Assembly: GCF_020379485.1 (NCBI RefSeq)
Contig: NC_063439.1
Coordinates: 12,440,466-12,504,465 of the forward strand
From: Brassica napus
Lineage: Eukaryota > Streptophyta > Magnoliopsida > Brassicales > Brassicaceae
Length of the DNA: 64,000 nucleotides
Direction: 5' to 3'
Shown here: positions 23,798 to 35,871 of the stretch, in pieces
How the letters are laid out: every line of letters begins with the position of its first letter
How positions within the stretch are numbered: position 1 is the stretch's first letter
Translations under genes and position numbers: made by a program
Notes under the pieces: generated by a model
Databases searched by the model: none
Seen by the model: only the letters and a program-made list of their open reading frames with translations
What the model was told of the DNA's origin: nothing

Positions 23798-25000
23798 TAG
23801 TTTTTTTTTGCAGCAAACGGCTATTTTATTACTCAAATTTGAGGTGGTCTGGGTAGCCATACCAGAATAGAACAACCAATAAAACATAGAGATCTATGAA
23901 AAGAACGTGCATTCGTAGCTAACGAATCTGCAATTTCATTTTGCGTCCTTGGTAAATAGCTGATCTTGAAGTCCATAAAGCACAACCGAAGGGTTTGAAT
24001 GATTTCCAGCTCAGTTGAGAAGTTGGGCCACGCTTCTGGTTCTTGTATCATTGCAATCAGATTCTTGCAATCCGTCCCAAATCTCTGACAGGTCGAGTAT
24101 TGTATCATGCTCTCCATTGCCCATCTTAGTGCTTCTAGCTCTGAGTGCCGCGTTAAGTTTTTGGATCCCATAAGTTGAATTTTCCCTGTGCTATCTTTCC
24201 AGACCATCCCATTCCACTAAACTAAGCTGTGGAGGTCCACGAACCATCAACCATACATATATTACCCAAGCTTAAGGCCTGTGTTTCTTCTTAAGGCTGT
24301 CCCTGTAGAGGAGCAGATATAGTTTCCTTCGCATTATGCACATCTTGGCACTCACTCTCTGCATACCTGACTAGTTCCAATGGGTCTCTATCTATGCCTC
24401 TGAACAACTTATCTTCCCTCGCTTTCCAGATGTACCAAATTATCCAATGATAAGGATCCCTATCATCTTCCGGCTTTATTATATTATTCTTCCTCCAGAA
24501 CAGATAATCCATGTTAGTGTAGACACTTGGTACCAGAGAGGTTTGAGAACTCGATGGTGTAGATGATAAGGCCCATGCTTGTAAGGCTGGTGGGCATTCA
24601 AAGATCGTATGAGTAACATTTTCCTCAGGCTCTCCACATCTTGGGCAGTAGTTATCACATCGCATATTGCGGCGTATCAGATTTCTTGCTACCGCTATCT
24701 GTTCAGAGATTAATTGCCATATAAGATGGCAAATTTTTTGTGGCGCATTCACTGTTCTCATCAAATTCATAGCAACCCAATATTCAGACTTAACCGTATA
24801 TTGCCCATTTTTGGTGTACCTCCCAACAAAAATTATCCCGTCGGTGAGTGGGGCTTATGGCCAAGATCTGAATTATCGGAATGTCTTCTTGATCCACATA
24901 TTGTTCTAGTAATCGTGCATCTCACTCCTTTAACTCGTAATCAATGAGACTGCTAACGGTCATCTTGGGGTGTACAACTGGGTCTCTTGCTCTAGCTGGC
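23798..25000 (-). mobile_element. 5'-truncated LINE (zinc-binding plus RNase H)
   Basis: Poly-T at 23801-23809 is the minus-strand poly(A). The target duplication GTTTTAGTTATTT lies at 23785-23797 and 25001-25013. On the minus strand, 24770-24291 is open and encodes the reverse-transcriptase zinc-binding domain, with CDNYCPRCGEPEENVTHTIFECPPA giving C-x2-C...H-x4-C. 24207-23833 carries RNase H with RHSELEALRWAMESM, GTDCKNLIAMI and YLPRTQNEIADSLA. The frame continues upstream of 24770 with YTKNGQYTVKSEYWVA. A TAG interrupts the start of RNase H near 24222, so the copy is defective. Confidence 0.88.
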
Positions 25001-25071
25001 GTTTTAGTTATTTAAGTTAATTAATCTTTTTTGTTATTAAATTATATGGTGGCCTCGATTAATAACTGATA

Positions 25072-26065
25072 TCTATACTATACTAAAAGGGGAATATAAG
25101 CTCCTCTTAGAGTGTCCACGTAGGCACAAAAAATCATCCAATCAGAGAGTCCAAAGTTGCCACGTCATCTCATTTATTTTTTCGTAAAAAATAAAAAAAC
25201 AATGCAAAGGAAATGATCGAACCTGGGTTAGTATGACATAAATATAGGGCATATAGCACTAAGCCATTGAAACTTTCTTGGACACATATACAAGAATCAC
25301 TAAATATGTAATCACAAACTCTTATGTACATTTACTATAATATGGATTCAACTTTCAAGACTCCGATACTTTGTTTTGTAAAAAAAAATAAGTAAGTGAC
25401 TAAGCTAATATATTCTTTGAAAGTGTGAGAACATTGACAAATATGAAAAGCATAGATTTTTGTTTTCGTGACAAAGTTAAGAATTTTGTAAAAGTAAGTT
25501 TAACATATAAATTTTCGTGACAAATATGAAAAAGCATAGATTTTTGTACAATTTTGACAAAACAACTCAAACCATAGTTCTCTAATGTCTTAATAAAATA
25601 TTATTTAAGGGTGCAATAATTAAATATATCAATTTAATAAATTTTGTAATTTATAGACAAAATAATAACACAACAAATTTTGAAACATTTGTTTAACCTA
25701 TCGATTTCTTTTCATGAGAATCCAACTAAACAAGATAAAAAAACAATTAGATTTATTTAGTTACCATTTTATTCAATTTTGATTAATTTCAAATTGTAAT
25801 AATGTTCTTTCGTTATTACACTAGCATTATATACAGATTCCATATACACAAATAAATATAATATAACAATATAAGCTTGCTTTCCCCGATTCATATGAAA
25901 ACTTTTTAAGTCATCCACCAAAGCAAATTAATTAAATCAATCAAATTATTAGAATACAACAAAATTAATATATAATTTTATTTTAAATTAAATTATTTAA
26001 AAAGTGTATTTTTATTAAAAACAAAATAATAAATAAGTAAAACTGATTTGATGGTAATTTTTATG

Positions 26066-26096
<31 letters not shown>

Positions 26097-26850
26097 GTGA
26101 AAGAAATATAAGCTTAATATAGAAAAAAATCTTAAATACAAAAAACTGTAAAATTAACAAAAAAAAAGTAATAAAAATTAAATTATGATATCAATTGAAA
26201 GCTTCTTAGACAATATTAATAAAATATCTAAGCGATAATTAGATAAATTTGATTTTTTTTGCCAGCCAAAAGTTTATTATTAATTAGCATCAGTTATTTC
26301 AAGATGTTTAAGATATATGAACTATGAATAGTACATTGTAAAGCTGACTTAGATAACACATATGCACATCTATTTCCAGTCATTTTTGATGCCTAAATTC
26401 AATTTATTCAGAGCAGTTATTCCACAAAGAGATCGTATGAATATTGGTTTGATATTCAGATTTGTTTCTTGACTGTTAAGAAGATTGATAACTGTAAAAA
26501 TATCTCATTCGAATATGATATGTCTATAACCGTGTCCCCAACATGAGACAAGTTTGTTTTAAAAGTAAATAATTTTATTTTTTTATATTATATAATAAAT
26601 ACATATTATTTACTGGATAATAAAAATATAGTTATTCATCTATCACAAATAACTATGCAAATATGTGAATCACATACAACAATCAAACAACATAATGATT
26701 TCCACAAAGAAAATTTAAAAAATATATTTATGTTATGTAATCTTATTTTATATTCATTAAATAATGTAATACAATATTATACATTATTTTTTTAGAATTG
26801 AGAAATACATATAATATCTTATCCGTGCGTAGTGCGGTTAAAAAATCTAG
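25072..26850 (+). mobile_element. Complete non-autonomous Helitron, 1779 bp
   Basis: The 5' end TCTATACTATACTAAAAGGG follows an A. The 3' end CCGTGCGTAGTGCGG then AAAAAATCTAG precedes a T. These are the canonical TC...CTRR ends at an AT insertion site, with a wobble-paired hairpin just upstream of the 3' end. The body is AT-rich, contains a (TA)n run at about 26068 and has no Rep/helicase sequence, so any movement would depend on enzymes supplied elsewhere. A GATCGAACCTGGGTTAG segment near 25215 recalls a decayed tRNA-type box B in reverse orientation. Confidence 0.8.
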
Positions 26851-27676
26851 TTTTTGTGAATACATGATTCTGCGGGTTATTCTACCATGCATATAAATAT
26901 TTATTATATACAAGAAAAATTGAACAAACATATTAACTTAATTCTATTATAAAACATTAACAGATTCTGACGCGTTTAAAACAAATTGAAAATAAAATTA
27001 GTCCAACCAATATAAGAGGAGTTAATTAGTTTATTGATTTTAAAATAATTGGACATACCTTAAAATAACTAAAATCACTACGTAAATAAATTTAAATATA
27101 ATTTATGTATAAATTATAATTAAAAAAATTGTACATAATAATTATTATTATTAAATAAAGAATCAGTTAAGTAAAAATATTTTTATGAATTGAATGCACA
27201 GATCAAAATCCAATCATTTTTAGAATATTTTTCTAGAGAAAGATAATGTTTATGGCAAATTAAAAAGAAAACCTTAGTAGGTCATCTCGGATTAGTTGCG
27301 TGCAAGGCATTAAATCCTCAACTTTTGCAAACAATCTTCTCTTTAAAACTGAGACAACCCGAATTTTAAGTACTTAATGCGTTACGAAATTCCTTCAGTT
27401 TTAAGACCTCGACATTTCAACCAGCACTTACATCTGTCAATATTCATTCTTCTCGACAATCGTAGGTTACACAAAACTGAAATTGAATAATATGATGTCA
27501 ACACTTATCCCCAGATAATTTATTATTCTTATGTATCCTTCCTGGCCGACCCAATTATCTGTTGCTTCACTCGTGGTGTTAAAAAAAAATACTCGTCAAT
27601 AAGGCACTTAATGCATTTTATAAAATTGAACATTCCACGTTTTTTTTGCAACTGATTTTTTAACGTATTTAACATA
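26851..27676. other. AT-rich spacer, no gene seen
   Basis: No coding pattern, terminal repeats or RNA gene was recognised between the Helitron and the next MITE. Confidence 0.4.
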
Positions 27677-27935
27677 TTCTTCTTCCGTTTCAAAAAGATC
27701 ATCCATATTTAAAAAAAAAATTGTTTCAAAAATATATATATTTTACAATTTCAATACATAAATTAATTGCAAATTGTAAAATACAAAAAACATAATGGTG
27801 TCTATAAAAATTGTATTGGTTAAAAGTTGTGGGAAATAGTAGATAACGGGAAGAAATGCATTGTAGTTAAATTTAATATGTTTTCTTAATAAGTGTAAAA
27901 AACCTAAAACATACATCTTTCTAAAATGGATGGAG
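27677..27935. mobile_element. Stowaway-like MITE
   Basis: The left end TTCTTCCGTTTCAAAAAGAT and the right end, reverse complemented as CTCCATCCATTTTAGAAAGA, are related inverted termini of the 'CTCCCTCCGTTTC' type. They are flanked by TA on both sides. Internal CAATACATAAATTAATTGC and AAATTGTAAA strings match those of the element at 32611-32832. Confidence 0.6.
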
Positions 27936-28027
27936 TATATAAAAGCAATTGATCATTTATACATATGTTTCTAATTTTCCTAATAATTATCAAGTTTATT
28001 GAGAATAATGAATTTGATTATTTGAAA

Positions 28028-28062
28028 CTAGGTGTTTTGTCCACACTTGCGGGTTTAATAAC
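28028..28062 (-). mobile_element. Helitron 3' terminus
   Basis: On the minus strand: CCCGCAAGTGTGGACAAAAC then ACCTAG|T, matching a Helitron 3' end with CTAG next to T. The partner is not assigned; the Mutator-like element at 28124 lies inside its expected body. Confidence 0.4.
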
Positions 28063-28123
28063 TTTACAAAAAAAATTATACATATAATATATATATTATC
28101 AATTCAAAAACCATTAGAATAAA

Positions 28124-29210
28124 AAAAATTCTAAAATATCACATTCATAGATATACTTTTCATGTTTATACTAACCACTTATACATTCACTTTAATGAAG
28201 AGTAAAAGATATTTATAACTCTAGGGTTAATCCATGTTTGGAAATGCATTAGGCGTAACGCATGCGTTTTGATAGGGTCTAGTGCCGAATAATCGGAGAT
28301 TATACGGGGATTAATCAGAGAATAATTTAGTGTACTTCTATACGTGTTATCTGTTTATATTTAATATGTGAGTTAGTTATAAACTTTGGTGCATGGGGTA
28401 GTGGTCATCGGCCTCTGTTATTTATTATCTCCCATCACTGGTTCGAACACCTGGATGTTTTTTTGGTTTATTTTATCATTTTTAGGTTAAATAAAACAGA
28501 AATTACAGAAATAACTTTATTTTCTTCCTCAGATCTACGATTCTCAGAACAAATTACAGCCACGTCTTTTTTTTTTTTTTTTTTGCAATTTCTATTGTTT
28601 TCTTGCTAATCTTATATGTTTAAATTAATATATAACTAATCTATTAAAGAAAAATACTTTCGGATTCCAAATCGACAATAATGATGAGTTCTAAAACTTT
28701 TTTGATTAAGTAAATGTCTAAGGTCAAATCGCCATGGTTGGAAGCTGCACCATGTTTTTTCAGCGATTTTCCAGCCGCCTCAGCTGCGTTTTCGTACATA
28801 TGGTTAACTAATCTAGATTTAGAATTTAGAGTTGAAGGATATGATAAAGTTTTTAAAATGTGAAATTTAGGATTTTAATAAATATATAAATAAATATTTT
28901 AAAATATAGTTTTTTATTTAAAATAGCTTCAAAAATAATTTTTGATTTCAAAAAGAAATTTTGAAAAAAAAATTCAAAATTTTTTTATAAAAAATTTCGA
29001 ATTTGAAAAAGAAAAACTCAAAAACATATAAAAAAATTTTAAATTTTTTTAATTTTATTTTTTAACAATTATTATATATATATATATATATAGAACAAGA
29101 ATATAAAATTCTTTTACCACTTAATAAAGAAGATATTTTTGAAAATGTTACTTTAGTAGTGGTAAACATGAATAATGGTAGCAAAATAGTAGTAAAAATC
29201 AAAATGCCCC
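28124..29210. mobile_element. Mutator-like non-autonomous element, 1087 bp
   Basis: The 9-bp duplication TAGAATAAA is perfect at 28115-28123 and 29211-29219. The left part has ACTTTTCATGTTTATACTAACC and the right part, reverse complemented, GGGGCATTTTGATTTTTAC then ATTCATGTTTACC. These are the same termini as the 22027-23583 element. The body includes a tRNA-like segment (28389-28450) and a poly-T tract (28568-28584). No transposase. Confidence 0.6.
28389..28584 (+). mobile_element. Possible SINE with tRNA-type internal promoter
   Basis: TGGGGTAGTGG (28394-28404) resembles box A and GGTTCGAACAC (28440-28450) resembles box B, with roughly tRNA-like spacing. The segment ends before a poly-T run at 28568-28584. 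No cloverleaf can be completed, so it is not a functional tRNA. It may be a captured or inserted SINE inside the Mutator-like element. No target duplication was found. Confidence 0.35.
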
Positions 29211-29219
29211 TAGAATAAA

Positions 29220-31520
29220 TTATTTTCATGCTTTTGAAACATTTAATAATTAATTAAATATTAAAATTTTATATATGATAAAAAAATATTTTAATAAAAT
29301 ATATTTAGTTACGTAAAATAGACTTGAAAACATTCATATATACATACACTATATACATAGATTTATATTCAGTTTAAAATATTATGATGTAAAATATTTT
29401 TGGATAACATAATATATAATTTTTTTAAATAATGATGATTTTCAATTAATGAAATTCGTCTTATGGGTAATTATATATTAAAAATATAATCTAATTATTT
29501 ATTAAAGATAGTGAAGAATTTCAATATTCTACCTTTTAACGTATATGATATTTTAAATCACTAAAATTATTTATTAAAATTATAATTAAATTAAAAATAT
29601 GACTAAACCTAAAATTAAGAGGAGTATGATAAATCAACAAATTTACTTCTCAAATAATAGTTTAGATATATCCGAAAAGATCTAATTACGTCAAAATTAT
29701 GAACAAAAGTTGTTTGAATAAAGAAGTAATGTTAAAATCACACTTTAGAGAAAAATAAGAGAGTATCTAACTACGTATATTAAATGCATATTTTGTATTG
29801 AATATGATTGATTTTCAACCAATTTTCATTAATTTATTTAGCTTAATGCGATTTCCGATCACTGGAATTGATACCAATAATATATACCAGTATCTGCTTT
29901 TGAGAACTAGTTTCCAATGAGTAGTATCTACCTTTGAGAATAAACATGAAATTGACACCTTTTTTTGTGTGTAAATGTTAAAAAAATGTTCTACGTGATG
30001 AACTTGACACTTGCAAACGAATTTCGATATTTTTATGATTCTTTTACTCGTGATAATGCTTTGGCTTTTGTTTTTTTCTTCTTTAACGTCATTATAACGC
30101 CTTTGCTTTAAGCGCAATTTGTGCCTAAAATTTTAAAAGTTTAGATCACAACAGAAACATGACACTGCATTGAGGACTTGCCGTCTTCTACAAGTTGAAG
30201 ATACAGAAATTGCGTATTTATATACGCAACTATGCATTTATGTGCACATTGATCAATATGCGCGAACATATACACTTTAGATGTTGGAAAATTCTCAAGC
30301 AACAAATAAAGTAAAAATTTACATTGGACTTATTAGGAATGAACATCAGAAAATTTGCGTATTTACTTTTTTTTTTTTTTGTAAACTAACTTGCGTATTT
30401 ACATACCTCTACGCAACTATGCATTTATGTGAAAACTATGCATTTACGTGCACCTTGATCAATATATATATATGCACGTAGGACTGGATATTTTATCGGT
30501 TAAATTTGATTCAATTTATTATTCATTTCGATTTGTTCTAAAATATTTAGATACCTTAGCAAAAAAATATTAAATATCAATATCTGTTAAAAACAAAGCA
30601 AATCACAAATATTTAATTTTTTCTTGGTTGGATATCCGTTTCGTTCTGTTTTTTATACAAAAATAAATATATCTACCATTTAATAGAGAGCTATAAATGT
30701 ATAATTTTATATAATTATTATAATTTTAATAATTTCATTTATAAAATTACTTATGAAAGTGTTAAATTAAAAAGGAAATATGAAATATTTATAAAAACTA
30801 CACTTTTTCCAAAATCTTATGTTTTATAAAAAAAACTAATTAATTTTAAAGTCTATGGAACATATAGTTTCACTAATCTTTATTTTTTGTTTTATATTAT
30901 GTAAAAGAGATACTTGGAAAACTAACTTGTACATTTTTTTAGATTTACTTGTATTTAATAAAGTGGACGAGATATTCGTAAATATCCGTAAATACTTGCA
31001 AATTTCTATAAATATTTAGTATACCGAATATCCATATTTTTCGAAGCAAATAAAATTTGAAAACTATATATCCGTAAACTAAGAATCAAATCGAAAATAC
31101 TTAAATTACGGTACTATTCACTTAGTGCCCACCCCTATATGCCCGAACATATGTATACTTTAAATATTGATGAGAAATATATATATATATATATATATTT
31201 AAATATTAGATTAAGATTATGTTGGTTCTCATAAATAGCAAAATATATGAGTTAAAATTATTATTATGAATTAGTATTTCAGCATAAGTTATTCCAGTTA
31301 ACTGGAAATATTTGTAATCATTTGTACTTCTTTTACTCTTGTTATTGTTCATCTACACGTAACATTTTTTGTGTGTTCTTTATAATTTTTTGGCAAAAAA
31401 TTGTTATACTCATTTTAATTTTTAAATAGTGCTGTTAATATTTTATTTATTTTATAGTTTTCAGTTTTCCATTTTAAATTAGTACCAATGACTGACACTA
31501 AAAAATAAATAAATTAGTTT
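29220..31520. other. AT-rich intergenic DNA with short direct repeats
   Basis: Direct repeats of TACGCAACTATGCATTTATGTG (about 30222 and 30411) and CACCTTGATCAATAT-type strings (about 30246 and 30452) suggest a small duplication. A 100-codon minus-strand frame (30117-29815) has no recognisable domain. No gene model is supported. Confidence 0.4.
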
Positions 31521-31521
31521 T

Positions 31522-31595
31522 GGTTATTGGTGAAAGTGAGGTAACTGGAACTAAAATTTTTCGTTCCAGTTACTTTGATTTCACCAATCACAACC
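31522..31595. repeat. Short imperfect hairpin, arms about 30 nt
   Basis: The left arm 31522-31551 (GGTTATTGGTGAAAGTGAGG... ending ACTGGAAC) pairs with 31563-31595 (GTTCCAGTTAC... ending TCACAACC) across an 11-base loop. The pairing has a few mismatches and a small bulge. This could be a tiny MITE or a microRNA-like precursor; the sequence alone does not decide. Confidence 0.5.
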
Positions 31596-32610
31596 TTTGC
31601 TCATCCAGAAATATCAGCACTTCGTGGATGTTAGTGGATTCGTAAAAAGCTATCCAATATGTAGATAAATAAACATAAATGCACTTGGGGATATTACATG
31701 AAGATGTACTCATGTTTGAGCTTCTTATTTAATAAATTGATGAGAATAAATAACATAAAAAATTTATGAAAATTTTATATTAAGTTTTAATGAAAATAAT
31801 GTTATAAGATGCCTATAATTATATATAGAGATAAAACAACATGTTTTCCTAGATTAATATATAATATATATTAAATAAAAAGTGGATTTCCTAATCTTTG
31901 ATTTTTTTTTTATTCTTCTCGACCAATTTTTTAATACGACAATCTTCTTCTGAGTCGCTCAATATCTGCAAGAAACCTCATATGTAGTAACATGTGTGAG
32001 ATTAGAAAAGTTTTTGGAAAGTTTAACAATACACCATTTAACCAAGTCATCAAACTGACGTTTTATATTTGGTTGTAGAGTTGTTTTCCCTCTCTTTATG
32101 GACTTCGAGTTTGGCTATTCTGTCACATTCTGCAGATAATCTTCTTCTAGAATCAGTTCAAAATATATATATTTTGTTGTAGAGTTAAATTGGCTGTAAC
32201 ACCTAGACGTTGATTATCATCGACATTTATATCCTATCGTAGGGTACAAATAGGCTGCAAAGTATAAAAAGAACTAATGAAGATGAGAAACCAGATAAAG
32301 AGAAGTTACTAACGAGTGTGAGAAAAACATCAAACTTGATGGAATCTATCATTAGATCAATGTAAAAAAAAACACATTGTTGTTCAGCTTACTATCATAA
32401 GACACGATAAAAGAACGATACTGCATTTCTCTAATCCACAAGGATTAGTATCTTGTCCCTGATTACGTAATAAATTGATGAGAGTAAAAATACCATGTGT
32501 TTGAAGAAACTTTTTATACAAGTATCATAAAAAATATACATTACAAAATGCATAACTTATATGGATAATAAACCAATTTAGATTTTAGAAATAATATGTA
32601 AATAATAAAT

Positions 32611-32832
32611 ACTACCTCCATTTCGAAAAGATTCATATTTCATATAAAAAATTATTTCAAACTGATACATTTTATATATTCAATGTTGTACTTACTGGTA
32701 AATTGTAAACTTAAAAAAACTGTGTTTCTTGAAAGTCTATTGGTTAAAATTTGTGAAAATAATTAATTACAAAATGATGCATCAATGATCAAAATTTTAA
32801 TATGTGCGAAAAAATTAAAATGAATGGAATAT
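32611..32832. mobile_element. Stowaway-like MITE, second copy
   Basis: The left end TACCTCCATTTCGAAAAGAT and the right end, reverse complemented (ATTCCATTCATTTTAATTTT), are terminal repeats of the same type as in 27677-27935. The internal AAACTGATACATTTTATATA and AAATTGTAAAC strings are shared with that copy. Confidence 0.5.
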
Positions 32833-33291
32833 TCTACTATATATTAAACGTGAAGTCATTTAAGTTAATTTTGCTTAAGTGTCACTAATATTGGAGTTTT
32901 AAAAAAGTTATTTTAATTTGATTGGTTGAAAAGATTTTATTTATTATTTATTTTAATCATATTTAATTAATCATATTTAAATGTAGGAAACCTAGTTTTT
33001 CCAAAATCCATTTTTCACCCAACCAAGATTTTATAAAGAATGAATTCCCTAAAATGTAAGGAAACTAGTTTTTTCAAATAACTGTTTCTTTAACATAAAA
33101 ACCAAAAACAAGTTTTCATGGGTTTTTGACTACTTTGGTTGGCTTTTGAGTTTTTTATTTTCTTATTATTTTATATATTTACCCATTAATATAGGAAAAA
33201 AATAAAAATGCTAATTAAAATAAAAATAAAGTTTTGTAAGTTTATTCTATGTACAGATTTGAATCTTACAAAACTTTGTTTTTTGTAGTCA

Positions 33292-33320
33292 CTAGGGTAG
33301 GCCTGGGCTACGCCCGAGAT
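33292..33320 (-). mobile_element. Helitron 3' terminus
   Basis: The minus strand reads GGGCGTAGCCCAGGCCTACC then CTAG|T. The stem GGGC-GTA-GCCC and the CTAG|T junction fit a Helitron 3' end. It is probably cut off by the plus-strand Helitron that starts at 33388. Confidence 0.45.
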
Positions 33321-33387
33321 TTTCTATAATATTTATTTTTAATTCTATTTTCTATTTGCTTCAGTATTATATATATGCATATTTATA

Positions 33388-34459
33388 TCTTCTCTATTAA
33401 AAGAGAAGTACCATTTTTATCTACCATAAAAAAGTCATACTAACTTTATTAGGTCTATTTTATTAATTACATTTATTTAATTATTTACATTAATCTATTA
33501 AATATATAAATATGTTAATAATAAATAAATTTTAACTGTAAATTTAAATTTTATCTTTAGTTATAACAAAATATTGTTGAAAAAATCTAACAAAATCTTT
33601 CTAAAAATTTAAAATATTTTATTTAAATTAATACCATTAATTAATTTCGTAATAAATAATATATACTATTATACATTAATTTAAATAAATTTTATTATAA
33701 AAAAATAAAATAAAATTGTATGCTATTTTTCAAATTTTATAATTATATTCTATATCTTTTTTATTAAAAGAAATACCATAAAAAATTCATACTAGGTCTA
33801 TTTCATCAATTACATCTATTTGTTTATTTAAGTTAATATATTTAATATATAACATTTCTAAAAAATCTTATAAATTATATAGATATTAATAAATAAATTT
33901 TAACTGTAAATTTAAATTTTATTTTTACTTATAACAAAATATGTTGGAAAAAATCTAACAAAATCTTAATAAAATTTTAAAATATTTTTAAATTAATGCA
34001 GCGATTGATTTCATAATTAATAATATAGTATTATTATAATCTATTTAGTTACAAAATCCCACAATATATTAAAATAAATAACATAGAAATATAAATTATG
34101 CTAAGAAAATATCAGTTCTATAGTAACTAAATAAAATTTTAAAATGTGTTGTATTCAGTCTGTAAAAATTAGAAAAAAATGAAGGAGATTCTCAATTTGT
34201 TTATTTCATACTATGAATTTATTTTACCAAACTCGAAAATATATTAATATATAATAACAATTAATAATAAAGTAAAATGTATAAAACAAATCATTATACA
34301 TTAATAATAATGAATAAGAAACATAACTAATAACATTATAGATTACATAATATATAACACTAGAATGTAAATTATATCTTTGAAAGTTTTGCGATGGTAT
34401 CTGTTATATATTTATAAAACGAAAATCTACCCGCACGAATGTGCGGGTGAAAAATCTAG
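33388..34459 (+). mobile_element. Non-autonomous Helitron, 1072 bp
   Basis: The 5' end TCTTCTCTATTAAAAGAGAA follows an A. The 3' end has a perfect 8-bp stem, ACCCGCAC-GAAT-GTGCGGGT, then GAAAAATCTAG|T. A second 5'-like copy (TCTTTTTTATTAAAAGAAA, about 33756) and repetition of TTTAACTGTAAATTTAAATT at about 33532 and 33900 indicate an internal duplication of about 370 bp. No coding capacity. Confidence 0.75.
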
Positions 34460-34859
34460 TTAATATTATTAAAACATAAATCATTAGAAAATAAATTTAA
34501 TAATAAAAATTTAACTATTAAAATAATACGTAAATATTACTGTTAATCAATTTTTGTATTATTTAGAAAAATTAATTTTCATCATTTTACTATTTCATGT
34601 CTATAAACTATAAGACCTTATGACCAATATAATACTTTGTGATAAGAATATTTTTAAAAAAACTTGTCAATAAAAAAAAACTAATTATTAAAACTAGTTT
34701 TATGTAAAGTTAAGTCAAGTTTTTAAAATAATAGACAACTTCTAAAATTAAATAAATTACTGATTAAAACTTTTAAAAAATGATAAATATACAGAAAAAT
34801 CAAAATTAAAAAAAAAACTCAGAAACAAAAAACCAGAATCTAAAATCACCATTCATGTT

Positions 34860-34975
34860 TTTGAAAAAACTAAAAACTACTACAAAATCAAAAACCAAAA
34901 ACTAAAAACTAAAAACTAAAATCCAAAAACTAAAAACTAAAAGCCAAAAATCAAAAACCTAAATCTAAAATCTAA
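34860..34975 (+). repeat. Low-complexity AAAACTA-type tandem repeats
   Basis: A run of AAAACTAAAAACTAAAAACT and variants with CC substitutions. Simple sequence, no other function visible. Confidence 0.6.
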
Positions 34976-35871
34976 CTAAACAATCATCCACTACTACAAG
35001 TAACTAAACAACCAAAGTAATATTACAAATAATGATTTATGGTAATTAATTGATTACGACTATATTTCTTTTTCTAAACAACCAACCACACAAAACAAAC
35101 ACATTTTCACCTACTATCTACTTTTACTCGTAATTTCGACGTTAGTTGGATGCAAAATTTGAGGTTGTAATACAATTGTAATTTAACAATTACGAGGAAA
35201 CTTACCATTCTTCATTTTCGTTAAGATGTCGTGCCATTACATCGATTTACGTCGAAATATATTTGTTGGCGAATTACGACTCGATTACGATGAATATACA
35301 TTTCGTCCTAACCTCGTAGTACGTTATGTTACGACGACATATATTCGTCGTAAAATGTCAATGTTTTGCTTATGCGCATGTGTTCTTGTACTAGAGGAAG
35401 AGAGAAGCAAACAAGGAGAAACAAGGACCAATGATGATGGCGATGATCGTAATCTCAAGAGGAATGGTGATGTAAGTAGCTGACAAGTGACAATTGAACA
35501 TCAATGTTTTACTGTGATATTGCAATGCTTAAAAAAATGTCTCTAGATTACTGGATTAGTATTTGATGCTGCTGTTCTCGTTGATGTGTACGTGTACACG
35601 TTTATGGTATGGTTTAGGAACTGTGATCATCACTATGCTGTTGCTGTTGTTATGTTATTTTTTCTGAAACATGAGCAAATTAAAAATAAACTAAGAAACT
35701 TATTTTTTTTAGAAACCAGAAAACACACCATACAGAATATTCACCACATCTAAGCACACAAGAGAAATCTTGAGCAAAAAAATATAGATAAAGTCAACAA
35801 TATGACATATAACAGAAGTTCAAAGTTAATATAAGGAAGAGACTGGTGTCATTGTTCCTTGCGTAATACGT
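34976..35871. other. Spacer with palindromic TACGACGA-type DNA and an unassigned short frame
   Basis: 35230-35360 is full of TTACGTCG/CGACGTAA-like strings, as in transposon termini of Brassicaceae. It runs into a short frame (to 35483) ending DDGDDRNLKRNGD before a GTAAGTAG that could be a splice donor. That might be a captured exon, but I cannot assign it to a family. Confidence 0.3.

Noticed and set aside
29815..30117. 100-codon minus-strand frame
   Set aside because: No domain, no conserved splice context, AT-driven composition.
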